64,000 nt of DNA from Palleniella intestinalis (GCF_013166595.1 NZ_JABKKG010000006.1:1-64000); one strand, 5' to 3'. Shown: positions 28,448 through 38,026, numbered from the stretch's first letter. Made by a program: numbers and translations. Notes: generated from the letters alone by a model not told the origin.

Positions 28448-29386
28448 CTATTTCGTGCGTTTTACAGTATGGATTACTGCCCCTGTCTTGTCAACCATGT
28501 GCATCGCCAGTTCGTTTTTGTCCACAGCAAACACCGAGAATCCCGTTTCCGGACTACAGAACACTGTGCCTTCCACCGGCTTCACCTTACGGCTTAGCGA
28601 AGCAGAAGAGTTGACAACATAATCCACATCACTGCCCGGCACACGGATATGCTGGAAATTATGGATATGCCCACAAGCATAAATGTCCACCTTATGCTTA
28701 CGGAGTATCGGGTCAAGCCTCCTCTGCATGTCGTCGCGCTCACTGCCGTCTTTCGGTGTTTCGGCATAAACAGGATGATGCCCCACGACGATCACCCAAT
28801 CCTCCTTTGCCGCATTCAGCACCGAATCGACCCATGCCAGTTGCCTGTCCGCATCCTGCCGGCAGGCATCCGGATAGCCTTCGCCGTCATTGCAGTATTT
28901 GCCAATCAGCGGAGTGGTGTCAATCATGACAAACCTTATTGATGTTCCTTTCCCGGAATACGCCTTGGTATAATATCGGGAAGGCATCGTCCATCGCCGG
29001 CTTACGTTCGTATAGTCAAGGATAGCCTGAGTGTTTCCCCTATACTCATGGTTGCCAAGCATAGGAAACCAATCGACCATCAGTTCCGGATGGCTGTAGA
29101 TGAGTTCGTAATTGGTCATCCACAGCGGGTCATCCACACTGCGCACTCCTTCAAAATGATGCACATCGCCGGCGGCGAACACACATTCCGGTCCGATTTC
29201 CTCTGCCATTTCTCCCATCAATTCGGCAATGGGCTTCTGGTCATAGTAACCATTGCGCCCCAAATCGTTGACCATATAGAAGTTGAGACCTCGCTTCAGC
29301 CCTTTCCATGCCTCAGGAGTTTGGGCGTTTACTGACAAGGCAATGACAGCGGTCAATGCCAACAAAATGATTCTTTTCATATTCAT
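28448..29386 (-). CDS. Exported purple-acid-phosphatase-like metallophosphoesterase
   Basis: The product has 312 residues with a signal peptide (MKRIILLALTAVIALSVNAQ). Calcineurin-type metal motifs appear in order: GDVHHFEG, GNHEYRG, VVGHHPVYAE and CGHIHNFQH. It should hydrolyse phosphate esters in the periplasm or at the surface. The first DxH motif expected near LNFYMVNDLG is degenerate (no clear D-x-H), so the metal site deserves a check. It lies 30 nt downstream of a TonB receptor and is probably co-transcribed with it. Confidence 0.85.
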   Translation of the reverse strand: MNMKRIILLALTAVIALSVNAQTPEAWKGLKRGLNFYMVNDLGRNGYYDQKPIAELMGEMAEEIGPECVFAAGDVHHFEGVRSVDDPLWMTNYELIYSHPELMVDWFPMLGNHEYRGNTQAILDYTNVSRRWTMPSRYYTKAYSGKGTSIRFVMIDTTPLIGKYCNDGEGYPDACRQDADRQLAWVDSVLNAAKEDWVIVVGHHPVYAETPKDGSERDDMQRRLDPILRKHKVDIYACGHIHNFQHIRVPGSDVDYVVNSSASLSRKVKPVEGTVFCSPETGFSVFAVDKNELAMHMVDKTGAVIHTVKRTK

Positions 29387-29416
29387 ATAATGCTTAATAA
29401 ATTAAATCCATACTCA

Positions 29417-32182
29417 TTAAAAACTCACTTTTATGCCTGCATTCACCTTAATTCCATAGTATTCCGCCTGCATCGTGCGGTCCTTTGTTCCCTGATAGTA
29501 GCGCAAAGGCTGGTTCAGGAGATTGCTTGCCTCCGCATAGAAAGTCGTCTTCACATTCTTTCCGAACGTATAGCCTGCATTGATGTCCATGTAGTTCACT
29601 GCGTCATAGTATCTGTCATAGAAAGCACTTGCTCCCATTTCGTCGATAAAAGCGGACGCAAAGTTATAGCTCAGGCGCACATTCAAGCCTCCTTTCTCAA
29701 AGTAAAGTGAAGCGTTTGCCGTGTGTGCAGGCGCCCCCGGAAGGCTCAGACCGCCCTCATTCTCCCGGCCTTCAAAGTTGAAGTCCTCAACGCGTGAGTG
29801 TGTATAGGTGTAGGTTCCGTAGAATCCCAAGCACTTCAAGGCAGGGGAAATGAAGCCGAAATCACGCTGATAAGAGAACTCCAATCCCAACAAAGTGGCA
29901 TTGCCGGCGTTCTTCGGCTGGGTGAAACGAGTGTATACGTTGCCTTGATACTCATGATTGTTCACCACCTGGTCAACAATGAAGCCGTCAATCCTCTTGT
30001 AGAACATACCGGCACTCACAAGACCAATGCTCTTGAAGTAGTAGTCGGCACTCAAATCCAGATTATACGAGAGAGTCGGTTTCAAGTCCGAATTGCCTAT
30101 CTTTATCTCATTGTCGCCCCTGCTGATGTTCACACTCGGAACCAAAGCGGAATATTTCGGACGGCTTAAAGTCTGAGTGTATGACGCACGCACCTTGAAA
30201 TCGTCGTTCACATCCCATTTCACCAGCAGCGAAGGGAGGAAATTCACATAACTGTTTGTCACGCGTTCCGTCTTTGTTGTCACGTCTGTCTCGTCATCAT
30301 AGTTCCTTCCGGTGTAACGCAACGATGTGTGTTCCAGACGGAAACCTGCCATAAGGTTCACATCCGGAGTGAACTTATGGTCGAAACGCACGTAGCCCGA
30401 AGTGACTGTCTCACGCGCTTCGAAGTTCCCTGCCAATTCCGCTTGCACCTGTTCCTTCTCAAATTGGGAGGCATCGTTCAGGTTAAGACCGCCAACATAG
30501 TCTTTGTCGGCAAACACACCCACCTGGTATTTCGCGTCAGGCATGAACTTTTCCGTGCTTTTGTCCACAGCGTTATTCAGACTGTTTGCCATAAAAACCT
30601 CTTCGTCCGTCGGTGTATATTCATAGAAATCAACATCTTTCTCCTTCGTCTTGCGTACAACCTTCGCGCCAAACTTCAGTTTTGCGCCATTGTTCATGGA
30701 GGCCTTGAAGTTGGCAGAGAACTTCAAATCCTCTTCCTTTATGCTTTCCTGCTGCTCCGTAAGCTCCTTCAGACTGAACTCTTCGCCCAACACCATGGTG
30801 GAGCCTAACTTCGGAACGGCATACGGACGGCGCTCATCGCTCAGGTCGATGTCAAATTTCTGCTTCTTCAACTGAAAGTCAAGATAACGCTCATTGGGAC
30901 GTTCCTCGATTGCCTTGGCATAATTTGCTGTCCAGTCCATGCCTATTGCTCCCCACAAATGTTCGCCTCCCAATGCGAAATCCATGGTGCGCTGACGCTC
31001 CAGACGTGCACTGCGGTTGTCCGGAGTGCCGGCTTTCGTCTGTATGCGCACTGTTCCCTTTCCGTCCTCGTCAAGGTCTTTGATGTTTGTGCGGTAACGG
31101 TTTTCCCAATCGTTCCTGTTGTTGAAGATACTCTTGAACGTCAGTTTGTTGTTCCCATTCACATTAAAGTCAAAGGCTGCCGAATAGCTTTGCCGCTCAC
31201 GGGTGACAAAGTACCGGCGCATCTGATAATCACTGAGATACACTTTGCCGTCCTTGCCCTTTTCCCACATAAACTCTGTGTCATAAGAACCTGACGGAGA
31301 GTTTTGGTAAGAGGCAGAGAGCAGCATTCCAAGCCTGTCATTGAAATAACGGTCACCGTAAGTAAGCCCCAGATTCAGTTGCGCTTTCCCGCTTATCCGG
31401 TTATAACCGCTTCCGGCGGTAGCGTTGAAAGTGCGCTTGTAAGGCGAGTTCTTGGTGACCAAATTGATAGAGCCGCCGATGGCATCGCCGTCCATGTCCG
31501 GAGTGACCACCTTGCTTACCTCGATGGTTTGAATCATGTCGGCAGGTATCAAGTCCAGCTGCACGTTGCGTGTGTCTCCCTCGGCAGAGGGGATACGGTT
31601 GCCGTTGATGGTGACGGAGCTAAGGTCTGCACTTGTTCCGCGCACCTGTCCGAAGCGCGCCTCCCCTTGGTCGTACTGCACATTAATGCCGCTGATGCGC
31701 TTCAACGCATCACCAATGTTAGAGTCAGGGAACTTCCCGACTTGGTCGGCAGAGACAATGTTCGTAATGCCAAGATTGTTCTTCTGCGCATTTATGGCTT
31801 TCCTCTGCCCCTGAAATGCGCCCTGCACCTGCACCTCCAGCAATTCCAAGCCATCGTTCATCACAATGTCGCGCTCCAAAGTCTTGCCTTCGGGGACGGT
31901 GAGTCGCATCTCTATAGGCTTGTAACCGACGTATGTCACCTTCACAGTGTACGTTCCCGGCTTCAGGTTTGACAATGTATAGAAACCGTTCACATCACTT
32001 ACGACTCCGGATTTCAGGTTCTCCACAAAAATGGAAGCTCCCGGAAGAGTTTGGTTTCCGCTGTCCACGACACGTCCATGGACAGCACCTTGCTTTACAT
32101 TCTCATTCACTTCTGCAAAGGCGTGGCTATTGTAGCCGGCCATCATCAACATTAAAGAAACTGCTTTAATAACTTTTTTCAT
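29417..32182 (-). CDS. TonB-dependent receptor with carboxypeptidase-regulatory-like N-terminal domain
   Basis: The product has 921 residues: signal peptide, a CarboxypepD_reg-like domain (GRVVDSGNQTLPGASIFVEN) at about 30-115, plug domain (SDQVGKFPDSNIGDALKR-like region to VVTPDMDGDAIGGSINLVT), then the barrel ending in VNAGIKVSF. It lacks a SusD partner, and the GDAIGGSINL plug places it near receptors of the TonB-Xanth-Caul type. The downstream phosphatase suggests uptake of a phosphorylated substrate; this is inference. I chose the ATG at 32182. A minus-strand TACCTTTG lies at 32220-32213. Confidence 0.9.
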   Translation of the reverse strand: MKKVIKAVSLMLMMAGYNSHAFAEVNENVKQGAVHGRVVDSGNQTLPGASIFVENLKSGVVSDVNGFYTLSNLKPGTYTVKVTYVGYKPIEMRLTVPEGKTLERDIVMNDGLELLEVQVQGAFQGQRKAINAQKNNLGITNIVSADQVGKFPDSNIGDALKRISGINVQYDQGEARFGQVRGTSADLSSVTINGNRIPSAEGDTRNVQLDLIPADMIQTIEVSKVVTPDMDGDAIGGSINLVTKNSPYKRTFNATAGSGYNRISGKAQLNLGLTYGDRYFNDRLGMLLSASYQNSPSGSYDTEFMWEKGKDGKVYLSDYQMRRYFVTRERQSYSAAFDFNVNGNNKLTFKSIFNNRNDWENRYRTNIKDLDEDGKGTVRIQTKAGTPDNRSARLERQRTMDFALGGEHLWGAIGMDWTANYAKAIEERPNERYLDFQLKKQKFDIDLSDERRPYAVPKLGSTMVLGEEFSLKELTEQQESIKEEDLKFSANFKASMNNGAKLKFGAKVVRKTKEKDVDFYEYTPTDEEVFMANSLNNAVDKSTEKFMPDAKYQVGVFADKDYVGGLNLNDASQFEKEQVQAELAGNFEARETVTSGYVRFDHKFTPDVNLMAGFRLEHTSLRYTGRNYDDETDVTTKTERVTNSYVNFLPSLLVKWDVNDDFKVRASYTQTLSRPKYSALVPSVNISRGDNEIKIGNSDLKPTLSYNLDLSADYYFKSIGLVSAGMFYKRIDGFIVDQVVNNHEYQGNVYTRFTQPKNAGNATLLGLEFSYQRDFGFISPALKCLGFYGTYTYTHSRVEDFNFEGRENEGGLSLPGAPAHTANASLYFEKGGLNVRLSYNFASAFIDEMGASAFYDRYYDAVNYMDINAGYTFGKNVKTTFYAEASNLLNQPLRYYQGTKDRTMQAEYYGIKVNAGIKVSF

Positions 32183-32384
32183 ATACTTTTTTAGTAAGTT
32201 ATAAATCCGCTGCAAAGGTAGGAAGGTTAAGTTTCATGGAGATTACATGGACTTAAAGGTTGTGCGACAAATGTTTTTCATTTTCATTACAACCGCAATC
32301 TTTCATGGATGAGGTGGCTGTTTGCCTTGAAAAACGGCATGCTTTTTATGCATGAGTTTTCTAATGCTCTATTTATCATAATCG

Positions 32385-32538
32385 GAAAAATATGCGTTCT
32401 TTATACCAAAAAAGACAACTTTCGCAGGAAAGTATAACCCTTCACAGCAAGAAGGCATACCTTTTGCACTGCAATGTATAACCTTTTGCATGAAAAAAGA
32501 TAGCTTTTTGAGCATAAAAAAGACACGAAAATCCGGCA
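32385..32538. repeat. Seven 22-nt degenerate tandem repeats
   Basis: Units start at 32385, 32407, 32429, 32451, 32473, 32495 and 32517. Most contain a form of ATA(A)CCTTTTGCA preceded by an A-rich stretch. No reading frame is conserved across units. The block lies in the divergent gap between the TonB receptor and fic genes. It is clearly related to the block at 16319. Confidence 0.6.
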
Positions 32539-32848
32539 TTTTGGCAGAAAAACACAAAGCGATACAACATAAAACATTGGTTTTCAGTACACTACGACTC
32601 GATAAAAATTTCGCAATTCCGAAATTTCTCTTTCATAAAAATCTTTACACGCGATTCTCAGAGGACAAAAACAGCGTGAGTTTTCTTATTCAGACTTAAT
32701 TTCGCTAAATATTATGCGTAAGTATAATTTATTGTACTTTCTGTATTTCGGAGATTTCTTTTCAGTTTTTTATACCAACAGGATTATATATCAATATTTT
32801 TATGTAAATTTGCATAAGATAAGCGAAAAAGCACCTAAATCACCAAAG

Positions 32849-33412
32849 ATGGAAAACAAGACGCAACGCAACATAGACGAACAGAGCCTTGAGAAAGCCA
32901 AAGCACTGTTTGAGACAGGCTGCATAAACAGCATAGAAACAGGCACAGCCAAAGGGTTATGCCAGATACATGAGTGCCTGTTTGGCGGCCTTTACGACTT
33001 TGCAGGAAAGGTGCGCACACTTAACATCGCAAAGGGTGGATTCCGATTTGCAAATGCCATGTTCCTCGATGTTATACTACCCGTGATTGAGAAGATGCCG
33101 GAAACGACATTCGAAGAAATCATCGCGAAGTATGTGGAGATGAACATCGCCCACCCTTTCATGGAGGGAAACGGACGCGCCACAAGAATCTGGCTTGACA
33201 TGATGCTGAAGAAGAACCTCGGAAAAGTCGTCGATTGGCGCATGGTGGACAAGGACATGTACCTGCAAGCCATGGAGCGCAGCCCCATAAATGACCTGGA
33301 ACTGCGCTTCCTCCTGCAACCTGCTTTGACGGAGAATGTGGACGACAGGGATGTGATTTTCAAAGGCATAGAGCAGTCTTACTATTATGAGGGCTATGTG
33401 AAAGAGCCGTGA
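32849..33412 (+). CDS. Class III-type Fic protein (predicted AMP transferase)
   Basis: The product has 187 residues. The Fic motif HPFMEGNGR is intact at 102-110, so catalysis (usually transfer of AMP from ATP to a protein hydroxyl) is expected. Near the C-terminus SYYYEG (177-182) fits the inhibitory [S/T]xxxE[G/N] helix, which at the C-terminal end defines class III, self-inhibited Fic proteins such as Neisseria NmFic. I start at ATG 32849; the 45-residue extension crosses a promoter-like TAAATTTG at 32805-32812. A second fic gene follows 83 nt after the stop. Confidence 0.85.
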   Translation: MENKTQRNIDEQSLEKAKALFETGCINSIETGTAKGLCQIHECLFGGLYDFAGKVRTLNIAKGGFRFANAMFLDVILPVIEKMPETTFEEIIAKYVEMNIAHPFMEGNGRATRIWLDMMLKKNLGKVVDWRMVDKDMYLQAMERSPINDLELRFLLQPALTENVDDRDVIFKGIEQSYYYEGYVKEP

Positions 33413-33495
33413 ACCTTATGTTTTTGAGGGCGTATGCGCTGCCGGAAAGTAGCATGTCTGCCCTTTTCACACATAAACGACAAAACCGACCGACA

Positions 33496-34626
33496 ATGAT
33501 TGATTTCGATGAATATATCCGCCACGGGGAGCCTGACAGAAAAGAGAAAGCCTCAGCATGGAAGACGGCTATCGGACTGCAGGCTGTGGACGGTCTGCAG
33601 ACCTCCGACTATCTGAAGGAAACGGCAGCAAGGCACATTGAGGGTGACATAAGCATCGATGAGGTAAAGGCGCTTATCAACGGTTATTACCAATCGAAGA
33701 CCGTGCGGACGCCTGACGACGAGGGCGTGGAGGAGGCGGACAAGGTGTCCATAAACATAGTGCGGATTCTCAACGAGCAGTCGTTTGCCTACTCCGTTGC
33801 CGGCTTCGTGTCCATTCACCGCAGGCTATTTGAGGGCGTTTTCAAGTTTGCCGGCAGGATAAGGGACTACGACATAACGAAGAAAGAGTGGGTTCTGCGT
33901 GGTGACACGGTGCTGTATGTCAATGCGGAAGACCTGCACCGTGCCATAGAATATGACCTTGAACAGGAGAAAGAGTTCTCTTACCGAGGGCTGTCCTTTG
34001 ACGATGTTGTCGCACACATAGCGAAGTTTGTCTCCAATCTGTGGCAGATTCATCCGTTCGGCGAGGGCAACACGAGAACGACGGCAGTGTTCACGATAAA
34101 GTATCTGAGAAGCATAGGCTTTGATGTTGACAATGATTTGTTTGCGGAACATTCGTGGTACTTCCGCAATGCGCTGGTGCGAGCGAACTATCGCAACATC
34201 GTGAAAGGCATCGAACCGGACATAAGTTTCCTTGTTCTCTTCTTCCGCAACCTGATGATGGGCGAGCAGAACGAACTGAAGAACCGCCACATGGTTGTCA
34301 ATCCGCCACCGGAGTGGATTCCGAAGCATAACCCCACAAGCACCCCACAAGCACCCCACAAGTACCCTACAAGTACCCCGCAAGTTCAAACACTTGTTGA
34401 GACATTGGCAGAACAGCAGTTGTCAATAAAGGAAATGCTTGCGGCAATGGGGCTTAATGACCGTAAAAACTTTATCGAAAACTATCTCAGCCCTGCCATG
34501 AAAGCCGGCTTTGTCACGATGATTTATCCTGACAGCCCGAAGCATCCACGTCAGAAATACAAGCTGACGGTGAAGGGATTGGCGGTGTATAACTCAAAAC
34601 AAGCAGAAAAGAAAATACCACTATGA
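33496..34626 (+). CDS. Fic protein with VbhA-like N-terminus and C-terminal winged-helix region
   Basis: The product has 376 residues. Residues about 30-65 (SDYLKETAARHIEGDISIDE) resemble the VbhA antitoxin helix fused to Fic proteins, with Glu49-Gly50 as the candidate inhibitory pair; the Ser/Thr four residues before it is replaced by Ala. The Fic motif HPFGEGNTR is at 186-194. A Pro/Thr/Ser linker is encoded by five 11-nt repeats, then about 80 residues look like a winged helix (LTVKGLAVYNSK). It overlaps the next gene by ATGA. The target is unknown. Confidence 0.82.
   Translation: MIDFDEYIRHGEPDRKEKASAWKTAIGLQAVDGLQTSDYLKETAARHIEGDISIDEVKALINGYYQSKTVRTPDDEGVEEADKVSINIVRILNEQSFAYSVAGFVSIHRRLFEGVFKFAGRIRDYDITKKEWVLRGDTVLYVNAEDLHRAIEYDLEQEKEFSYRGLSFDDVVAHIAKFVSNLWQIHPFGEGNTRTTAVFTIKYLRSIGFDVDNDLFAEHSWYFRNALVRANYRNIVKGIEPDISFLVLFFRNLMMGEQNELKNRHMVVNPPPEWIPKHNPTSTPQAPHKYPTSTPQVQTLVETLAEQQLSIKEMLAAMGLNDRKNFIENYLSPAMKAGFVTMIYPDSPKHPRQKYKLTVKGLAVYNSKQAEKKIPL
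34332..34386 (+). repeat. Five 11-nt tandem repeats inside the second fic gene
   Basis: The units CCCCACAAGCA, CCCCACAAGCA, CCCCACAAGTA, CCCTACAAGTA and CCCCGCAAGTT follow without gaps. Because 11 is not a multiple of 3, gain or loss of one unit would shift frame and remove the C-terminal winged-helix part. Confidence 0.85.
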
Positions 34627-35171
34627 TAAGAAAACTAAAGACAATGGAGATGCAGCGCATCTCTGTCGAGGAGTTCCATGAGGCGGAGAAGATGCCTCTC
34701 GTTGTCGTTCTCGACGACGTAAGGTCGATGCACAATGTCGGAAGTGTGTTCCGCACCTGCGACGCTTTCCGTGCCGAGGGCGTTTTCCTTTGCGGAATAA
34801 CCGCCACACCGCCACAGAACGAGATTCACAAGACGGCTCTCGGTGCGGAGGAGAGTGTCAGCTGGACGCATTTCCCTACTGCCGTGGAGGCTGTGGAACA
34901 GCTGCATCACGACGGCTACAAAGTGTTTGCGGTGGAGCAGTGTGAGGGTTCGACCATGCTTGACAAGCTCGGCGACGCTGTGACTCCCAACGAAAAGGGC
35001 GGAAAATTTGCCGTTATCCTTGGCAATGAGGTGCATGGCGTGCATCAGGAGGTCATCGACTTGTGCGACGGCTGCATAGAGATTCCGCAGTTCGGCACCA
35101 AGCATTCGCTTAATGTCTCTGTCACTGCGGGCATAATAATATGGGAGTTCGCACGCCGTCTGATGCTTTGA
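34623..35171 (+). CDS. SpoU/TrmH-family RNA 2'-O-methyltransferase
   Basis: The product has 182 residues and the SPOUT knot motifs: LDDVRSMHNVGSVFRTCDAF near residue 30, VILGNEVHGV and IPQFGTKHSLNVSVTAGI. It should methylate a ribose of tRNA or rRNA using S-adenosylmethionine. The N-terminal substrate-binding domain of RlmB-type enzymes is missing, as in TrmL/TrmH-like short forms. ATG at 34623 overlaps the fic stop; internal Met8 or Met10 are alternatives. A bidirectional terminator follows. Confidence 0.88.
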   Translation: MIRKLKTMEMQRISVEEFHEAEKMPLVVVLDDVRSMHNVGSVFRTCDAFRAEGVFLCGITATPPQNEIHKTALGAEESVSWTHFPTAVEAVEQLHHDGYKVFAVEQCEGSTMLDKLGDAVTPNEKGGKFAVILGNEVHGVHQEVIDLCDGCIEIPQFGTKHSLNVSVTAGIIIWEFARRLML

Positions 35172-35187
35172 GAAAATATGATTATAC

Positions 35188-35253
35188 AAATAAAACTATT
35201 GCTGCCGTGGAAAAACAGTATTCATTTCTCCCACGGCAGCAATAGTTTTATTT
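35188..35253. terminator. Bidirectional terminator between convergent genes
   Basis: Arms 35191-35210 and 35231-35250 are perfect over 20 bp (core GCTGCCGTGG). Flanking A and T runs extend the stem by about 3 bp and provide T-tracts on both strands. Confidence 0.92.
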
Positions 35254-36422
35254 TACGCTTTCTTGTTCAGCCATTTCCTTTTGAGCCATTCACGTACAGG
35301 CTCATCGTATGCCTTCATCACGCAATAGGCAAGGAGTATGGACATCACGAACACTCCGGTGTTCATTGCGATGTGCATCCATAACGGTGCGTCAGGATGT
35401 TCCTTGACGAATCCCATTTGCATGTACATCAATGGATAATGTGTGATGTATATCGGATAGGATATATCACCAAGAAACTTGCACACCTTTGCACTGCGTG
35501 GGTCTGTGGTACTGCTTCCTGCGCCGAGTAGAACGACAAACGGGAACACAAGCAGGATTGCCGCTGCCTGATAAATACCGTTGGCAATGCCGTCATCGCC
35601 TGTGATGCAAGGCACGGAGAATATGACGACAAGAATCAATGATGCCCACCAGAAACCGCCGCGTGCGCTTATAGGGCTGCCGCTTGGATTGTCCTTTGTC
35701 ATACGGCTTGGCAGCAAACGGGAAATCAACAAACCACAGAGGAACGGATAGAGCAAGCGTGTGAAACCTATGTAAATCTGGTCTGCAGTGATGCTCCAGC
35801 CACCCTTGACATGATAATGTGGTGCGGAAAGGAAGTTGAACAGGTCTATGCCGAGGGTCAAATCAAGTGTAAAATAGCCTGCAACTACTACAAGCACTGC
35901 CAACGCCCATGTCGGAAGGTGACGGAAGAGGAAAGCATAAAGTATGTTGGCGATGTACTCAAACGTCAGTGACCAGTTTGGTCCGTTCTGCGGATTTGTC
36001 TCACCCCAGCCGCGAATGTCCATACTTGGCGGACAGGGCAGCATGAACAGCGCCATAAAGAAACATCCAATAATCCGCCAACCGCTGACTTCCAGCACCA
36101 TAGGGAAATTGCCTGCGGTGAAGAACAGCATGCAGCCTCCTATCAATGTTCCCATGACAACCATAGGATGAAGGCGCACAAGGCGGCGCTTGCAGAAGTC
36201 CCATGTGGTCATCTTTCCCCAGCGGTCGTCATAGGCATAGCCAACGACAAAGCCGGAAAGGAGGAAAAAGAAGTCTACGGCAAGATAGCCGTGGTTGATG
36301 TGCTGCTGTTCGCCGTGCGGACAGTAGATCTCGAAGATGTGGAAAAGTATCACCATCATCGACGCTACACCGCGCAAACCGTCAAGAATTTCGTAACGTG
36401 GTTTTGATTCTAAGTATGCCAT
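35253..36422 (-). CDS. Acyltransferase 3 family membrane protein
   Basis: The product has 389 residues and about ten membrane helices. The N-terminal RYEILDGLRGVASMMVILFH carries the family Arg and the active-site-like His of acyltransferase 3 proteins, which O-acylate sugars or envelope polymers. LSGFVVGYAYDDRW and KRRLVRLHP follow as expected. The ATG at 36422 is preferred to a GTG at 36449. A promoter -7 element TAACTTTG lies on the minus strand at 36456-36449. It is the last host gene before the integrative element. Confidence 0.88.
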   Translation of the reverse strand: MAYLESKPRYEILDGLRGVASMMVILFHIFEIYCPHGEQQHINHGYLAVDFFFLLSGFVVGYAYDDRWGKMTTWDFCKRRLVRLHPMVVMGTLIGGCMLFFTAGNFPMVLEVSGWRIIGCFFMALFMLPCPPSMDIRGWGETNPQNGPNWSLTFEYIANILYAFLFRHLPTWALAVLVVVAGYFTLDLTLGIDLFNFLSAPHYHVKGGWSITADQIYIGFTRLLYPFLCGLLISRLLPSRMTKDNPSGSPISARGGFWWASLILVVIFSVPCITGDDGIANGIYQAAAILLVFPFVVLLGAGSSTTDPRSAKVCKFLGDISYPIYITHYPLMYMQMGFVKEHPDAPLWMHIAMNTGVFVMSILLAYCVMKAYDEPVREWLKRKWLNKKA

Positions 36423-36456
36423 GCTGATAGATTGATTTATTGCGGACACAAAGTTA

Positions 36457-36779
36457 GCGATAAATAGTGAGATACGGAAATATTAGGCAAAGTCTTTGAT
36501 AGATAGGCAAAACGGAGAAGTTGAAAAATACTGCCGGAGGCATTAAAAGCCAGTTGGAAGCCATGTCGTGACTTCGCTACGTTACCATTCCGTAACCATG
36601 CGAAAATCCGGGGTTTCTGCTGTTTGCAGAATGGCGAAATTAGTTATTTTATAGTGAGTTACCAACAACTCACGCAAAAATAATCCGCCCCTGACAAAGA
36701 TTGCGCCGTTCCTCCCCGTTTTGCGTATCGACAGCGGACTCTTCACCAACTAAATTTGAACCAAAAAAATTTTAGGACG
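36457..36779. other. Probable left end of the integrative element
   Basis: The junction should lie in this gap: host promoter DNA ends near 36460 and the integrase starts at 36780. GTGAGTT (36654-36660) and AACTCAC (36667-36673) form an inverted repeat. GTGAGTTGTT, read on the minus strand at 36673-36664, recurs at 39233-39242, so these may be integrase arm sites. TAAATTTG at 36751-36758 is the likely integrase -7 element. No exact att core could be fixed without the other end. Confidence 0.45.
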
Positions 36780-38015
36780 ATGAAGAGTACATTTTCAGTA
36801 ATCTATTACCTCAAACGGCAGGTAGTGAAAAAGGACGGGACAGTTCCCGTCATGGGACGTATCACGGTGGACGGAAGCCAGACACAGTTCAGTTGCAAGC
36901 TGAGTGTCGATCCGAAGCTGTGGGACACCAAAGGAGGACGTGTCACGGGCAGAAGCACGGCGGCACTCGAAACGAACCGTATGCTTGACAAGATGCGGGT
37001 GCGCATCAACAGGCACTATCAGGAAATCATGGAGCGTGACAATTATGTCACTGCTGAAAAGGTGAAGAACGCCTTTCTCGGACTGGAACACCGCTACCAC
37101 ACGCTGATGCAGGTGTTCCGCCAGCATAACGAGGACTACGAGAAACAGGTGGAGGCAGGCATGAAAGCCAAAGGCACGCTTGCCAAATACCGCACCGTTT
37201 ACAAGCACCTGCAAGAGTTCCTCACCATCCGCTACCATGTGAAGGACATAGCCTTGAAGGAGCTTACCCCCGCTTTCATCTCCGACTTTGAGATGTTCCT
37301 GCGCACGGACAAGCACTGCTGCACCAACACCGTGTGGTTGTACGTCTGCCCACTTCGGACGATGGTATTCATCGCCATCAACAACGAGTGGCTGACACGC
37401 GACCCGTTCCGCGAGTACGAAATCAAGAAGGAGGAAACCACCCGCAGTTTCCTGACCAAAGAGGAAATCCGCCTGCTGATGGACGGCAAGCTGAAAAACG
37501 CCAAACAGGAACTGTACCGTGATCTCTACCTGTTCTGTGCGTTCACGGGCTTGTCATTCGCAGATATGCGCAACCTCACTGAAGAGAATATCCGTACCTA
37601 CTTCGACGAACACGAGTGGATAAACATCAACCGCCAGAAAACGGGCGTGGTGTCAAACATCCGCCTGCTTGACATCGCCAAGCGAATCATAGACAAGTAT
37701 CGCGGGCTGTGTGAGGACGGCAGGATATTCCCCGTACCGCACTACATGACCTGTCTGTACGGCATCCGTGCCGTGGCTAAAAGATGCGGCATAACCAAGC
37801 ATATCACTTGGCACCAGAGCCGACATACCGCAGCCACGACGGTATTTCTCTCCAACGGCGTACCCATCGAAACCGTCAGTTCCATGCTCGGACACAAGAG
37901 CATAAAGACGACGCAGATCTACGCGAAGATAACCAAAGAGAAGCTCAATCAGGACATGGAAAACCTTGCCGCAAGGTTGAACAGTGTCGAGGAATTTGCA
38001 GGTTGCACCATCTAA
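36780..38015 (+). CDS. int: Tyrosine integrase of a Bacteroides conjugative transposon
   Basis: The product has 411 residues: an N-terminal arm-binding region with SVIYYLKRQVVKKDGTVPV, SAM-like core-binding domain at about 105-200, and a catalytic domain. HQSRHTAATTVFLSNG gives the H-x-x-R box, and GHKSIKTTQIYAKI gives the final His/Lys and the Tyr nucleophile. CAFTGLSFADMRNLT, where the first catalytic Arg usually sits, has Ser instead; the IntDOT group is known to lack this Arg. The start at 36780 follows a promoter-like TAAATTTG. It integrates and excises the element. Confidence 0.93.
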   Translation: MKSTFSVIYYLKRQVVKKDGTVPVMGRITVDGSQTQFSCKLSVDPKLWDTKGGRVTGRSTAALETNRMLDKMRVRINRHYQEIMERDNYVTAEKVKNAFLGLEHRYHTLMQVFRQHNEDYEKQVEAGMKAKGTLAKYRTVYKHLQEFLTIRYHVKDIALKELTPAFISDFEMFLRTDKHCCTNTVWLYVCPLRTMVFIAINNEWLTRDPFREYEIKKEETTRSFLTKEEIRLLMDGKLKNAKQELYRDLYLFCAFTGLSFADMRNLTEENIRTYFDEHEWININRQKTGVVSNIRLLDIAKRIIDKYRGLCEDGRIFPVPHYMTCLYGIRAVAKRCGITKHITWHQSRHTAATTVFLSNGVPIETVSSMLGHKSIKTTQIYAKITKEKLNQDMENLAARLNSVEEFAGCTI

Positions 38016-38026
38016 AAAGAAAAGCC

